A DNA stretch of 64,000 nt from JAVVUJ01 sp964582545 (GCA_964582545.1 CAZOSB010000007.1:28306-92305), one strand, 5' to 3'. Shown: positions 8,454 to 17,046, numbered from the stretch's first letter. Numbers and translations: made by a program. The notes: generated by a model not told the origin, from the sequence alone.

Positions 8454-9965
8454 ATGTCAGACAAGAAAAATAAAATCGAAAGCCTGAATAAAGGCTTTAA
8501 AGTTCCTGATTCTTACGTTATTATCTTCTTTGTTGTTGCACTGGCCGCGTTGCTTACCTATATAGTGCCGCAGGGTTACTTTAGCACCATAGAAGATGCA
8601 AACACAGGGAAAACGGTTATTGAGCAAGGAAGCTTCCAATATGTTACCGATGAGAGCGGTGCGCCTCTGAAAGAAGGAATTCCACTCTTTAAACCTTTTG
8701 GTGAAGTTGGATTTTTTAACTATGCCTTTGAGGGAATGGTTAAAGGAAGCAAGTGGGGCACTGCGGTAGGTATCATTGCATTTATTCTGGTAATCGGTGG
8801 TGCGTTCGGAATTATTCTAAAAACCGGTGCTGTAGAAGCCGGTATCTTAAAGATGATTAAGACTACAAAGGGAAAAGAGGTAGCCATTATACCGATTATC
8901 TTTATTTTATTTTCACTGGGAGGCGCAGTCTTTGGAATGGGAGAAGAAGCTATTCCATTTGCGATGATCTTAGTACCTCTGGTCATCGCCATGGGTTATG
9001 ATGCCGTTGTGGGTATTTTGATGACCTATGTGGCGACTCAGATTGGATTTGCCGCATCCTGGATGAATCCGTTCTCAGTAGCCATAGCACAGGGGATTGC
9101 GGATGTTCCGGTATTGTCCGGGGCAGGATTCAGGGTTGCATTGTGGGTGTTCTTTACAGCATTTGGTGTAGTGTTTACAATGCTATATGCACTTAAGATC
9201 AAGAAGAATCCAATGGCTTCCGTATCTTATGAATCAGATGCATACTATAGGAATGATATGTCAGCAAAGAAGGATATCGATGTGCAATTTGGAATTGGAC
9301 ATATATTAGTTCTATTGACAATTGTTGCTGGAATGGTCTGGGTAATCTGGGGTGTTGTTACATATGAATATTATATTCCCGAAATTGCTACACAATTTTT
9401 CATCATGGGACTTGTATCAGGTGTGATCGGTGTAGTATTTAAGCTTAATGATATGAATGTAAATGATATTGCATCCTCCTTTAGGCAGGGAGCATCGGAT
9501 CTAGTAGGAGCTGCAATGATCGTAGGTATGGCACAAGGTATCATATTGGTGCTGGGTGGAACAGAAGCTACAGACGGCAGTGTATTAAATACAATCCTAA
9601 ACAGTGCAAGTTCATTGTTCGTAGGTGTTCCGGCCGCTTTGGCAGGTGTCATCATGTATCTGTTCCAAGCAATATTTAACTTCTTTGTAGTATCCGGTTC
9701 AGGTCAAGCAGCGCTCACAATGCCTTTGATGGCGCCACTTGCAGACTTAGTCGGTGTATCAAGACAGACAGCGGTTCTTGCTTTCCAGCTTGGAGATGGA
9801 TTCACAAATATTCTTGTACCGACCTCCGGTTGTCTGATGGGAATTCTTGCCGTGGCAAAACTGGATTGGTCAAACTGGATTAAATTTGCTTGGAAACTGG
9901 GTGCTCTTTTAATTGTTTTTAGTATGATTACAATGTTGATTGCCAGTGCGATAGGATTTAACTAG
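8454..9965 (+). CDS. YfcC-family membrane transporter, probable beta-Asp-Arg or amino acid importer
   Basis: A 503-residue polytopic membrane protein with about 12 hydrophobic segments, matching the YfcC/DcuC-like (C4-dicarboxylate/arginine antiporter related) superfamily in length and layout. Visible landmarks are VPQGYF after the first helix, GGAFGIILKTGAVEAGI and the SGSGQAALTMPLMAPL loop near the C-terminus. The ATG at 8454 follows tggaggaaaaaag; an upstream ATG at 8436 precedes that ribosome site and is rejected. Position between a cyanophycinase and an isoaspartyl dipeptidase, under the same sigma-54 promoter sequence, suggests import of the dipeptide product. The family is firm; the substrate is inferred. 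Confidence 0.88.
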   Translation: MSDKKNKIESLNKGFKVPDSYVIIFFVVALAALLTYIVPQGYFSTIEDANTGKTVIEQGSFQYVTDESGAPLKEGIPLFKPFGEVGFFNYAFEGMVKGSKWGTAVGIIAFILVIGGAFGIILKTGAVEAGILKMIKTTKGKEVAIIPIIFILFSLGGAVFGMGEEAIPFAMILVPLVIAMGYDAVVGILMTYVATQIGFAASWMNPFSVAIAQGIADVPVLSGAGFRVALWVFFTAFGVVFTMLYALKIKKNPMASVSYESDAYYRNDMSAKKDIDVQFGIGHILVLLTIVAGMVWVIWGVVTYEYYIPEIATQFFIMGLVSGVIGVVFKLNDMNVNDIASSFRQGASDLVGAAMIVGMAQGIILVLGGTEATDGSVLNTILNSASSLFVGVPAALAGVIMYLFQAIFNFFVVSGSGQAALTMPLMAPLADLVGVSRQTAVLAFQLGDGFTNILVPTSGCLMGILAVAKLDWSNWIKFAWKLGALLIVFSMITMLIASAIGFN

Positions 9966-9972
9966 AGCCTGC

Positions 9973-10017
9973 AGAAGAAGAAAGGCAGATGTTCATCGCA
10001 TTTGCCTTTCTTCTTCT
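9973..10017 (+). other. Strong intercistronic hairpin between transporter and iadA
   Basis: Arms of 19 bases (agaagaagaaaggcagatg and catttgcctttcttcttct) pair fully with a single G-U wobble, and the loop is 7 bases. No T-run follows, so it is more likely an mRNA-stabilising or processing hairpin than a terminator. This fits co-transcription of iadA from the upstream sigma-54 promoter. Confidence 0.65.
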
Positions 10018-10046
10018 AGAAGATATACATATTACAAGGAGGGATC

Positions 10047-11219
10047 ATGCTAAAATTAATCCAGAACGCTCATGTATTTGCACCGGAGAACCTTGGAAAA
10101 AAGGATCTTTTGATTGAGGGTGAGCAGATCTGTCATGTGGCAGATAAAATTGAAATTCAAGGTAATATTCCCATAGAAAAGATTGATGGAGAGGGAAAGT
10201 ATCTATTCCCGGGATTCATTGACAACCACGTCCATATCACCGGAGGTGGTGGAGAAGGAGGCTTTCGTACTCGTACGCCGGAGATTCTACTAAGCGATAT
10301 CATTAAAGGCGGAATTACCACCATCATCGGGGTTTTGGGTACGGATGGATGCGGAAGAAGTATGCAAAACTTAATGGCCAAAGCCAAGGCCCTTGAGGAA
10401 GAAGGCGTTTCTACATTTGTTTTGACCGGATCTTATCAAATACCCGTAAAAACCTTATCGGAATCCATCTCTTCCGATATCCTGTTTCATGATCGAATCA
10501 TAGGAGTTGGAGAATTGGCCATCTCCGATCACAGGTCCTCTTGCCCAACCTTTGAAGAACTTTCAAAGATTGCAGCGGAGACAAGAGTGGCGGGAATGCT
10601 TGCCGGCAAGATAGGGGTTGTGAATATCCATATGGGGGATGGGAAGGATGCTTTAGATTTGGTGGAAGAAATTATTGATAACACTGAAATTCCGATCAAG
10701 CACTTTGTACCCACTCACATCAATCGCAGTGAATACGTATTTGAAAGAGGTCTACAGTATCTTAAAAGGGGTGGAAATATAGATTTTACAACCAGCACAG
10801 TGCCCATATTTATAGAAGAGGGCGAAGTGCTGACTTCCAAAGGCATTAAAAGAATCCTAGAGGAAAATCTGGATTTGTCCAAGGTAACCTTATCTTCAGA
10901 CGGACAAGGATCTCTCCCCACTTTTGATGAAACGGGTAAGCTTGTAGGGATTGAGGTGGGGCGTGTTACCTCCCTATATCAAGCGGTGATAGAGTGTATC
11001 AAAGAGGAAAAAATTCCTATTGAAAGTGCCATATGCCTGATTACTTCCAATCCTGCTCAAATATATGGATTGACGAAAAAAGGATGTCTGAAAGAAGGTT
11101 ACGATGCGGACATGGTGCTGGTAGATCAAAATTCTTTAGAGATTCAGACTGTAATTGCAAAGGGTCAGATTTTGATGCAGGATACCGCTTTACTCGTAAA
11201 AGGAACCTTTGAGAAGTGA
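10047..11219 (+). CDS. iadA: Isoaspartyl (beta-aspartyl) dipeptidase
   Basis: A 390-residue zinc amidohydrolase that hydrolyses beta-Asp-X dipeptides, here presumably beta-Asp-Arg to aspartate and arginine in the cytoplasm. The metal and active-site residues are His61 and His63 (NHVHITGGGGE), the SDHRS block at 160-164, His195, His224 (PTHINRSEY) and Asp285 (SSDGQGS). The position equivalent to the carbamylated lysine of the E. coli enzyme appears to be Glu156 (GVGELAISDH) in an alignment done by eye. The start at 10047 has an excellent aaggagggatc site. No separate promoter is evident after the transporter, only a hairpin, so it likely shares the sigma-54 transcript. Confidence 0.92.
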   Translation: MLKLIQNAHVFAPENLGKKDLLIEGEQICHVADKIEIQGNIPIEKIDGEGKYLFPGFIDNHVHITGGGGEGGFRTRTPEILLSDIIKGGITTIIGVLGTDGCGRSMQNLMAKAKALEEEGVSTFVLTGSYQIPVKTLSESISSDILFHDRIIGVGELAISDHRSSCPTFEELSKIAAETRVAGMLAGKIGVVNIHMGDGKDALDLVEEIIDNTEIPIKHFVPTHINRSEYVFERGLQYLKRGGNIDFTTSTVPIFIEEGEVLTSKGIKRILEENLDLSKVTLSSDGQGSLPTFDETGKLVGIEVGRVTSLYQAVIECIKEEKIPIESAICLITSNPAQIYGLTKKGCLKEGYDADMVLVDQNSLEIQTVIAKGQILMQDTALLVKGTFEK

Positions 11220-11262
11220 TGATTGAATCCAAGTAATCTAAGAATAACGTAAAAAGTAATAT

Positions 11263-11294
11263 AAAAGGGGGTCTAAGATTTAAGACTCCCTTTT
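11263..11294. terminator. Bidirectional terminator between iadA and rubrerythrin
   Basis: Arms aaaagggggtct / agactccctttt lie between convergent genes. A-runs and T-runs flank the stem on both sides. Confidence 0.75.
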
Positions 11295-11304
11295 GATATT
11301 AAAT

Positions 11305-11844
11305 TTAATAGTTTTCAGGATAAATTTGAAAAAATCCCTGAGGATATTTACATACAGGGCACACCTCCGGCGCTTCGGTACCAATATGTATATGACCGCA
11401 ATTTAAGCATTGCCACATAACGTTTTCCGGCTTTTTAAAGACCGTATCTGTTTGTAAGTTATTTAACAATTTTAAGTATCTTTCGTCGTGAGTTTCTTCA
11501 ATGGCAGCCACTGCATTAAACAGGTAAGCGATCTTATTAAAACCTTCTTCTATGGCCTCTTTAGCCATTTGGGGATACATTTCGGTCCACTCGTAATGCT
11601 CTCCCATAGCCGCATCCTTTAGATTTTCCTCTGTGCTGTGAATTCCATCGTGGAGTTGTTTAAACCATATCTCTGCATGTTCCTTTTCATTGTTTGCGGT
11701 TTCGTCAAAGATATTGCCTATCTGCTCATAACCCTCCTCTCTGGCTTTATTTGCATAAAAAGTATACTTGTTGCGGGCTTCGCTTTCACCGGCAAAGGCC
11801 TTCATTAGATTTTGTTCTGTTTTCGTCCCTTTTAAATTTGGCAT
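11305..11844 (-). CDS. rbr: Rubrerythrin
   Basis: A 179-residue non-haem iron protein that reduces hydrogen peroxide in anaerobes. The N-terminal ferritin-like domain (about 1-135) shows the di-iron ligand helices (FAGESEARNKYTFYA, NNEKEHAEIWF, AIEETHDERY). The C-terminal rubredoxin-like centre is CLNCG...CPVC (about 144-165). Length and layout are standard. The ATG at 11844 follows ggaggttgattga. It is transcribed opposite to its neighbours and stands alone. Confidence 0.95.
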   Translation of the reverse strand: MPNLKGTKTEQNLMKAFAGESEARNKYTFYANKAREEGYEQIGNIFDETANNEKEHAEIWFKQLHDGIHSTEENLKDAAMGEHYEWTEMYPQMAKEAIEEGFNKIAYLFNAVAAIEETHDERYLKLLNNLQTDTVFKKPENVMWQCLNCGHIHIGTEAPEVCPVCKYPQGFFQIYPENY

Positions 11845-12222
11845 TCAATCAACCTCCATCATTCTGAATGAAATCAACGTTTTGCAAAACAAATTTATGC
11901 AATTACATCTTGCTTTTACAGGCATTTGTGATATAATAAAAAAACAAAATATATTTTATTAAATTCATAAAAAAACAGATTTTTTTATTATAAAATTGAA
12001 ATGCCGTGCGAGAATTTCGATTACATCGAAAACGCACATAGCGAATTATAACATTAAAGCTTTGCATTTATGTTATAATGTCTTTACTTATTTATATATA
12101 AAATTCGGCTAGATTATGTTAAATTGTAAAGAATTTTTACAATTTAAATCGCATAAAAAAAGTAGTTACAGGTGGTGTTACATCTGTATATTTTAAGTGG
12201 TATAGTTTAATAGGAGGAACAA
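11845..12222 (+). other. AT-rich structured intergenic region with three hairpins and a possible promoter
   Basis: No gene is seen. A sigma-A-like site on the + strand (ttgctt-N16-tataat, 11910-11937) could start a roughly 280-base leader for the V4R gene. The leader holds three inverted repeats: a nested stem gtgcg/cgcac around tttcga/tcgaaa (12006-12037), ttataacat/atgttataa (12046-12078) and ttaaattgtaaa/tttacaatttaa (12119-12147). I do not recognise a known riboswitch. The rubrerythrin promoter must also lie here on the minus strand. Confidence 0.45.
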
Positions 12223-12750
12223 ATGATGAACGAACATAGCGCTTATGGAGTATTTAGTTTTGATGACTTAGGGGATATTACCAAAGGAAGGGAACGTCTG
12301 GGAGAAGAAATGCCTGTTTCGGTATATAGGCTTTTTCAGTTCACCATGAGAGATGTAATGGTTGAAAAATATGGAGAAGAAACCATGATAGAAGTTTTTA
12401 GAGAAAGTGGAGTGAAAGCAGGGAAAATATTTGCTAAGCAGCTGCTAAATTTAGAAAACCCATTTAATAAGTTCGTCGCTGAATTAGCCGAATTGTTAAA
12501 AATAATGAAAATTGGAATTTTAAGGGTTGAAAAATTTGATGAAGAAACTGGAAATGCCGTGCTAACGGTGGGTGATGACTTGGATTGCTCGGGGCTCTCT
12601 CTTTCTGGTAAGACGGTATGCAACTACGACGAAGGCTTTATCGCCGGAATCTTAAATGAATATACAAAAAAGAATTATTCTGTTATTGAAGTGGATTGTT
12701 GGGGTACGGGTTCAAGAGTATGTCGTTTTGATGCAAAACCGATTGAATAA
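12223..12750 (+). CDS. V4R (4-vinyl reductase) domain protein
   Basis: A 175-residue soluble protein matching the stand-alone V4R ligand-binding fold. It has an N-terminal helical part (SVYRLFQFTMRDVMVEKYGEE) and a C-terminal half with the pattern LDCSGL...CNYDEGFIAGILNEY...VDCWGTGSRVCRF. V4R domains bind small molecules and often act as sensors for signalling partners. The gene ends 30 bp before a diguanylate cyclase gene, so the pair probably forms a sensor and output module. The start follows aggaggaac. The ligand is unknown. Confidence 0.8.
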   Translation: MMNEHSAYGVFSFDDLGDITKGRERLGEEMPVSVYRLFQFTMRDVMVEKYGEETMIEVFRESGVKAGKIFAKQLLNLENPFNKFVAELAELLKIMKIGILRVEKFDEETGNAVLTVGDDLDCSGLSLSGKTVCNYDEGFIAGILNEYTKKNYSVIEVDCWGTGSRVCRFDAKPIE

Positions 12751-12780
12751 TCATATATATTTCTATAAAAGGAGTTTTCA

Positions 12781-14607
12781 ATGAATCGCAGCACGGAGAT
12801 TTTAACATCTCAGGTAATGGATATTCTTAACAATACATCGAAAGATACATACGAACCTGTTTCGCAAGAATTTCTAAGTGTTCAGGAGCTTCTTTTAACT
12901 TTAGCTCAAAATATGAAAGAATTTAATAGTTTTCTTCAAAATATCTCAGTGGGGAACTTGGATGTAGAAACCCCCAAGAGAGGCAATGTTATTGCTGACA
13001 AACTAAAGGAGCTACACGCAAATCTCATGTACCTCACCTGGCAGACTCAGCAGATTGCAGCGGGGGATTATGACCAACAGGTAGATTTTTTAGGAGATTT
13101 TTCAGAGTCTTTCAACCTTATGGCAAAAAAATTAAAGGATCGGGAAGCAGAGTTGTTAAAAGAGCAGCAATTTAATGAAATTGTAATGGGTCTTTCCAAC
13201 GATGCTTTCTTTGATTATGACATATTGGTCAATCAAATCAGATTGTCTGAAGACTTTGCCAATCAATTTGGTCTACCAACAATATTGGATAATTTCCCAC
13301 AATCATTGTTGGATGCAGATGTTCTTGTGGGGGAGTCCAAGGATAAGATGGTCAATTTTAGCGTGGATCGCTTAGTTTCAACCTCTAAATCAGAGCTGTG
13401 CTTTCAATCTAAGGATGGTAAAGCGGTCTGGTATTCTGTCCATTGTGATGCCACCACGGACAGCTTGGGGATTCCAATTAGGCTTATCGGCAAGATGACC
13501 GATATTACGGAGCAAAAGGAGCAGATTAAAAAACTGACTCAAAAAGCAGAACGGGATCCGTTGACAAAGCTGTTTAATAAGGAAGAATCCAGAACGCGCA
13601 TCGAAAGGTATTTGGAGAAAAGCCATGAATTCGAAGATTCTGCCGTTATGCTTATCGATATCGACAATTTCAAGGGAGTCAATGATACCTTAGGTCATCA
13701 GTTTGGCGACAGCGTATTGGTGGATGTATCCATGAAGCTAAAGGGGATTTTTCGAGATAGCGATATCGTAGGCAGATTGGGCGGAGATGAGTTTGTGGTT
13801 CTAATGAAAAATATTAAATCTGATAACATTGTCGCAGAAAAGGCAAATGCCATCACCAATGCTTTTCGTCATACTTTTTCGGGGGTACAGAATGATTATA
13901 AAATTTCCGGCAGTGTAGGTATCGCTTTGTGCCCTACAAATGCAACCACCTTTGAAGAGCTTTATAATATGGCAGATAGTGCCCTATATGGCTCCAAGAA
14001 GAAGGGAAAGGATTGTTACACATTTTATCACGAGGAACTGATGGGCCAAGTAAACCACGGGGATAATCCCATGGATGCTGTAGAACGTTTTGTTGCAAGT
14101 TATTTTGCCAATGATTCTATTTATAATATTTTTGAAATGCTTTATGAGACAAACGATTTATATACCACGGTAAACAGAGTGCTCAGTGTAATCGGAAATA
14201 AATACGAAGTGGATCGCTGCTATATCTTTGAATACTCCAGCGATAATAATTTTATCAATAATACCTACGAATGGTGTGCCAACAATATTTCTTCAGAAAA
14301 AGATTTGTTGCAAAACATTCCGATTTCAAATTTAGATAATATGTTTAAGCTATATAACGAAGACGGAATTTTCTTTTGCAATGATATGTCTTCCTTGGAT
14401 TCCTACACTTCAGATTTATTACGTCAACAGGGGATTCAATCCTTGATTCACTGTGCATTGTACGATCAAGGTGAGATTCGAGGGTTTATAGGATTTGACG
14501 CATGTAATAAGCCCCGCATATGGACTGGGGAGGAAATTGCCATGCTAAGTTATGTATCGAAAATTCTCTCGGTATTTCTTGGCAGTAAACGGATAAAATA
14601 CAGATAG
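12781..14607 (+). CDS. Diguanylate cyclase: HAMP-like, PAS, GGDEF and GAF domains
   Basis: A 608-residue cytoplasmic signalling protein with no membrane segment. In order it has an N-terminal HAMP-like helical region (about 50-115), a PAS domain (about 130-240), a GGDEF domain (about 255-415) and a C-terminal GAF-like domain (about 440-600). The active-site motif GGDEF is intact at 334-338. An inhibitory-site RxxD (R325-D328) sits exactly five residues upstream, so product feedback is likely. It should make cyclic di-GMP. The V4R protein encoded 30 bp upstream is a plausible input partner. The ribosome site is aaaggag, and nadE follows closely. Confidence 0.9.
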   Translation: MNRSTEILTSQVMDILNNTSKDTYEPVSQEFLSVQELLLTLAQNMKEFNSFLQNISVGNLDVETPKRGNVIADKLKELHANLMYLTWQTQQIAAGDYDQQVDFLGDFSESFNLMAKKLKDREAELLKEQQFNEIVMGLSNDAFFDYDILVNQIRLSEDFANQFGLPTILDNFPQSLLDADVLVGESKDKMVNFSVDRLVSTSKSELCFQSKDGKAVWYSVHCDATTDSLGIPIRLIGKMTDITEQKEQIKKLTQKAERDPLTKLFNKEESRTRIERYLEKSHEFEDSAVMLIDIDNFKGVNDTLGHQFGDSVLVDVSMKLKGIFRDSDIVGRLGGDEFVVLMKNIKSDNIVAEKANAITNAFRHTFSGVQNDYKISGSVGIALCPTNATTFEELYNMADSALYGSKKKGKDCYTFYHEELMGQVNHGDNPMDAVERFVASYFANDSIYNIFEMLYETNDLYTTVNRVLSVIGNKYEVDRCYIFEYSSDNNFINNTYEWCANNISSEKDLLQNIPISNLDNMFKLYNEDGIFFCNDMSSLDSYTSDLLRQQGIQSLIHCALYDQGEIRGFIGFDACNKPRIWTGEEIAMLSYVSKILSVFLGSKRIKYR

Positions 14608-14646
14608 TAGCAAAAAGCAGAAGCATAGGAATAAAAGGAGGCACAC

Positions 14647-15405
14647 ATGAACACATTTCCAGCAGAACAAGAAGGACAAAGGTGTATTGAATGGATCAGA
14701 GATTGGTTTAAAAATAAAAGTGGAAATGCCAAAGGAATTATTTTAGGAATATCCGGTGGTAAAGATTCCACAGTGGTGGCAGCTTTGACTGCCCAAGCCA
14801 TAGGTCCAGATAAAGTATTAGGGGTTTTAATGCCAAATGGAATGCAGAAGGACTTGGAGGACGGAAAAAGTATTTGCAGACATCTAGGCATAAAATCTGT
14901 TATTGTCAACATACAGGATTCTTATGAGGCAATCATAAAAGGCATTGAGTTTAATGAAAGTCAGGAATCATTTGCGTTGACACAACAACCCAGAATTAAT
15001 ATTGCCCCTAGATTGCGGATGACCACCTTATATGCCATGGGACAGCAGTTAAATTATCGTGTGGCAGGTACAGGCAATTTATCGGAGCGTACGGTGGGAT
15101 ACGCCACAAAGTGGGGGGATATGGCTTGTGACTTTAACCCCATTGGTTCCTTTACTTCACATGAAGTGGTAGCCATAGGGGAGAGCCTTGATTTACCAAA
15201 AGACTTAATCTTTAAGGCCCCTGCGGATGGGTTATCCGGTAAAACCGATGAGGAAAATTTGGGATTCACCTATGAGGCCTTAAATCAATATATTCGCACC
15301 GGAATCTGTGAGGACATGGCGGTTAAAGAAAAGATTGATAGACTCATAGCCTATAATGAGCATAAAGTAAGCCCTGTAGAAATTTATTCCTACATTCCTT
15401 CCTAA
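14647..15405 (+). CDS. nadE: Ammonia-dependent NAD synthetase
   Basis: A 252-residue protein of the short, ammonia-using NadE type that amidates nicotinate adenine dinucleotide to NAD with ATP. The ATP-pyrophosphatase P-loop ISGGKDSTV lies near residue 37. Downstream are the conserved segments GTGNLSERTVGY and the KAPADGLSGKTDEE loop. There is no glutaminase (nitrilase) domain, so free ammonia is the nitrogen donor. The start follows aaaggaggcacac and lies 40 bp after the cyclase gene, suggesting one transcript. Confidence 0.95.
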   Translation: MNTFPAEQEGQRCIEWIRDWFKNKSGNAKGIILGISGGKDSTVVAALTAQAIGPDKVLGVLMPNGMQKDLEDGKSICRHLGIKSVIVNIQDSYEAIIKGIEFNESQESFALTQQPRINIAPRLRMTTLYAMGQQLNYRVAGTGNLSERTVGYATKWGDMACDFNPIGSFTSHEVVAIGESLDLPKDLIFKAPADGLSGKTDEENLGFTYEALNQYIRTGICEDMAVKEKIDRLIAYNEHKVSPVEIYSYIPS

Positions 15406-15500
15406 ATATAATCACAACTCTATCTATAATCATATTATAGTAGAATAACATAAGAGGGAATAGTCGGTAATCATAAGTTATCATATTAGAAGAGGCGATA

Positions 15501-16091
15501 ATGAAACATATAAACAATTACAGAAGAAATTTCACTGTTCTATTGGTTTTAATAATCACAATATTTCAATTCGGGTGCAAAGAAAGCAACCCAGGTCAAT
15601 CCTATTTGGAGGAACGGGGTATGTCGCCTATAGACATCGTAGGTGAAGCAAAATACCTTTACGATATGGTGACCTATACGGGAGCTTATATTGACCCTGA
15701 GGTTACCATTGAGAATGAGGGTGGTCAGATATTTTACAAGACTATTTCCGGGGAAATATCTACCTTTGTTAATTATGATGAGATTTCTCAATACTTGTTG
15801 GCCTATTTTACCCCTGAAGGTGTTGAGGAATTATTGTCGGGATCCATATATAAAGATGAAACTGGGGAGGTTTACGTATCGGGACATGATGAGGAAATCC
15901 TCATCGATTACATAGACTACCAGACTGAATCTATAGAAAAATCCAAAATTACCTACAAAGTTATCGTATATTACATTCCGCAGTATGAAGGAAAAAATCC
16001 TGCTACATTTTATGTCCATCAGGAGCTTGTGGATGGAAACTGGATTTTTACCGAGACAAAGGAATTTGACTGGGGTAAGTCACCTCAATAG
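15501..16091 (+). CDS. Probable lipoprotein of unknown function
   Basis: A 196-residue exported protein. A basic start (KHINNYRR) is followed by a hydrophobic stretch and a lipobox-like FQFGC, placing the lipidated cysteine near residue 26. The mature part is acidic and beta-rich, with an IL-12-type alternation of Tyr/Ile strands and no recognised catalytic motif. The ribosome site is weak (gaggcgata). A terminator follows within 10 bp, so it is probably the last gene of the unit. I do not recognise the family. Confidence 0.6.
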   Translation: MKHINNYRRNFTVLLVLIITIFQFGCKESNPGQSYLEERGMSPIDIVGEAKYLYDMVTYTGAYIDPEVTIENEGGQIFYKTISGEISTFVNYDEISQYLLAYFTPEGVEELLSGSIYKDETGEVYVSGHDEEILIDYIDYQTESIEKSKITYKVIVYYIPQYEGKNPATFYVHQELVDGNWIFTETKEFDWGKSPQ

Positions 16092-16096
16092 AAAAC

Positions 16097-16145
16097 AAAA
16101 GAGCTACGGTACTTGATTTTTCAATCATTTACTGTAGCTCTTTTT
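16097..16145. terminator. Bidirectional terminator between lipoprotein gene and tRNA-Leu
   Basis: Arms aaaagagctacggta / tactgtagctcttttt (one G-U pair), with T-runs on both strands. It serves the convergent lipoprotein and tRNA transcripts. Confidence 0.85.
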
Positions 16146-16148
16146 ATT

Positions 16149-16235
16149 TGGTGCCGGCGATCGGGGTCGAACCGATACGGTGTTGCCACCACTGGATTTT
16201 GAGTCCAGCACGTCTGCCAATTCCATCACGCCGGC
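16149..16235 (-). tRNA. tRNA-Leu (anticodon CAA)
   Basis: The acceptor stem GCCGGCG/CGCCGGC, the class II long variable arm, the GGTTCGACCC T-arm and the anticodon stem-loop CTGGA-CTCAAAA-TCCAG are all visible on the minus strand. The anticodon CAA reads UUG. The 3' CCA is encoded. Confidence 0.95.
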
Positions 16236-16352
16236 GTAACAAAAGTAATATTATCATACTTCAAAACAAAAATCAAGAAAAAAAATATTTACTTTTGAAA
16301 TTTTATATTATATAATTCATTCAACAAGTTAATTGAAAGAGGAGGAGAGTAA

Positions 16353-16859
16353 ATGGACCAATTTATGACATTAATGCCTTTGTTATTATTAATCTTTATC
16401 ATGTACTTCTTGTTGATTAGACCTCAGAAAAAGAGAGAAAAAGAAGTAAACTCTATGAGAAGCGCTCTGAAGGTGGGAGATGACATCATCACCATAGGCG
16501 GAATCTGTGGTAAGATAGTAAAGACTAAGGATGAATCACTGATTATTCAAGTAGGCGCAGACAAGACGAAGATGGAAGTTATGAGATGGTCTATCTCAAA
16601 GGTTGTAAGCAGCAATGCCAATGCTCCCTCTAAGAAATCCGCTCCCATGGAAGACAAAGAGGAGCCTGTTGAGGAACCAAAGAAAACCATGCCCAAAAAA
16701 TTAACAAAGGCAACAACAAATTCAGATAAGGTTAATGAATCTGAAGATAAAAATTTAGCTTCTAACGCAGTAAGCGAAAATGAAGGTGAAGTCAAGAACT
16801 TAGATCTTGACGTAGATGTAGAAGGTTTGGATCTTGAAAAAGAAACTGACAAGGAATAG
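16353..16859 (+). CDS. yajC: Preprotein translocase subunit YajC
   Basis: A 168-residue accessory subunit of the Sec holotranslocon that works with SecD and SecF. It has one N-terminal membrane segment (about 5-24), then the family signature RPQKKREKE and GDDIITIGGICGKI. Beyond the conserved core (about 95 residues) there is a long, highly charged tail of about 70 residues rich in Lys and Glu, which is longer than usual. The start follows agaggaggagagtaa. A perfect terminator at 16921 separates it from the next gene; secD and secF lie about 0.7 kb downstream. Confidence 0.92.
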   Translation: MDQFMTLMPLLLLIFIMYFLLIRPQKKREKEVNSMRSALKVGDDIITIGGICGKIVKTKDESLIIQVGADKTKMEVMRWSISKVVSSNANAPSKKSAPMEDKEEPVEEPKKTMPKKLTKATTNSDKVNESEDKNLASNAVSENEGEVKNLDLDVDVEGLDLEKETDKE

Positions 16860-16920
16860 TCGTAACAAAACGAACATATTAATTACATCAATCAAAAGAA
16901 TTAAACAAAAAATGTATTAA

Positions 16921-16966
16921 CTAAAAATCCTTATTTACATAACGGTAATAAGGATTTTTAGTTTTA
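16921..16966 (+). terminator. Rho-independent terminator after yajC
   Basis: Perfect 14-bp arms ctaaaaatccttat / ataaggatttttag, followed by ttttatt. Confidence 0.85.
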
Positions 16967-17046
16967 TTAAAATTTATTTGGCATATACTCTAATAATATT
17001 ATTTTTTGACAATTATGTTTTTATAATATTATAGGAGGAATATATT

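Noticed and set aside
12179..12206. ttacat-N17-tatagt as the V4R gene promoter
   Set aside because: The transcript would begin at or inside the ribosome site (12212-12217), leaving no usable leader; an upstream start is more plausible.
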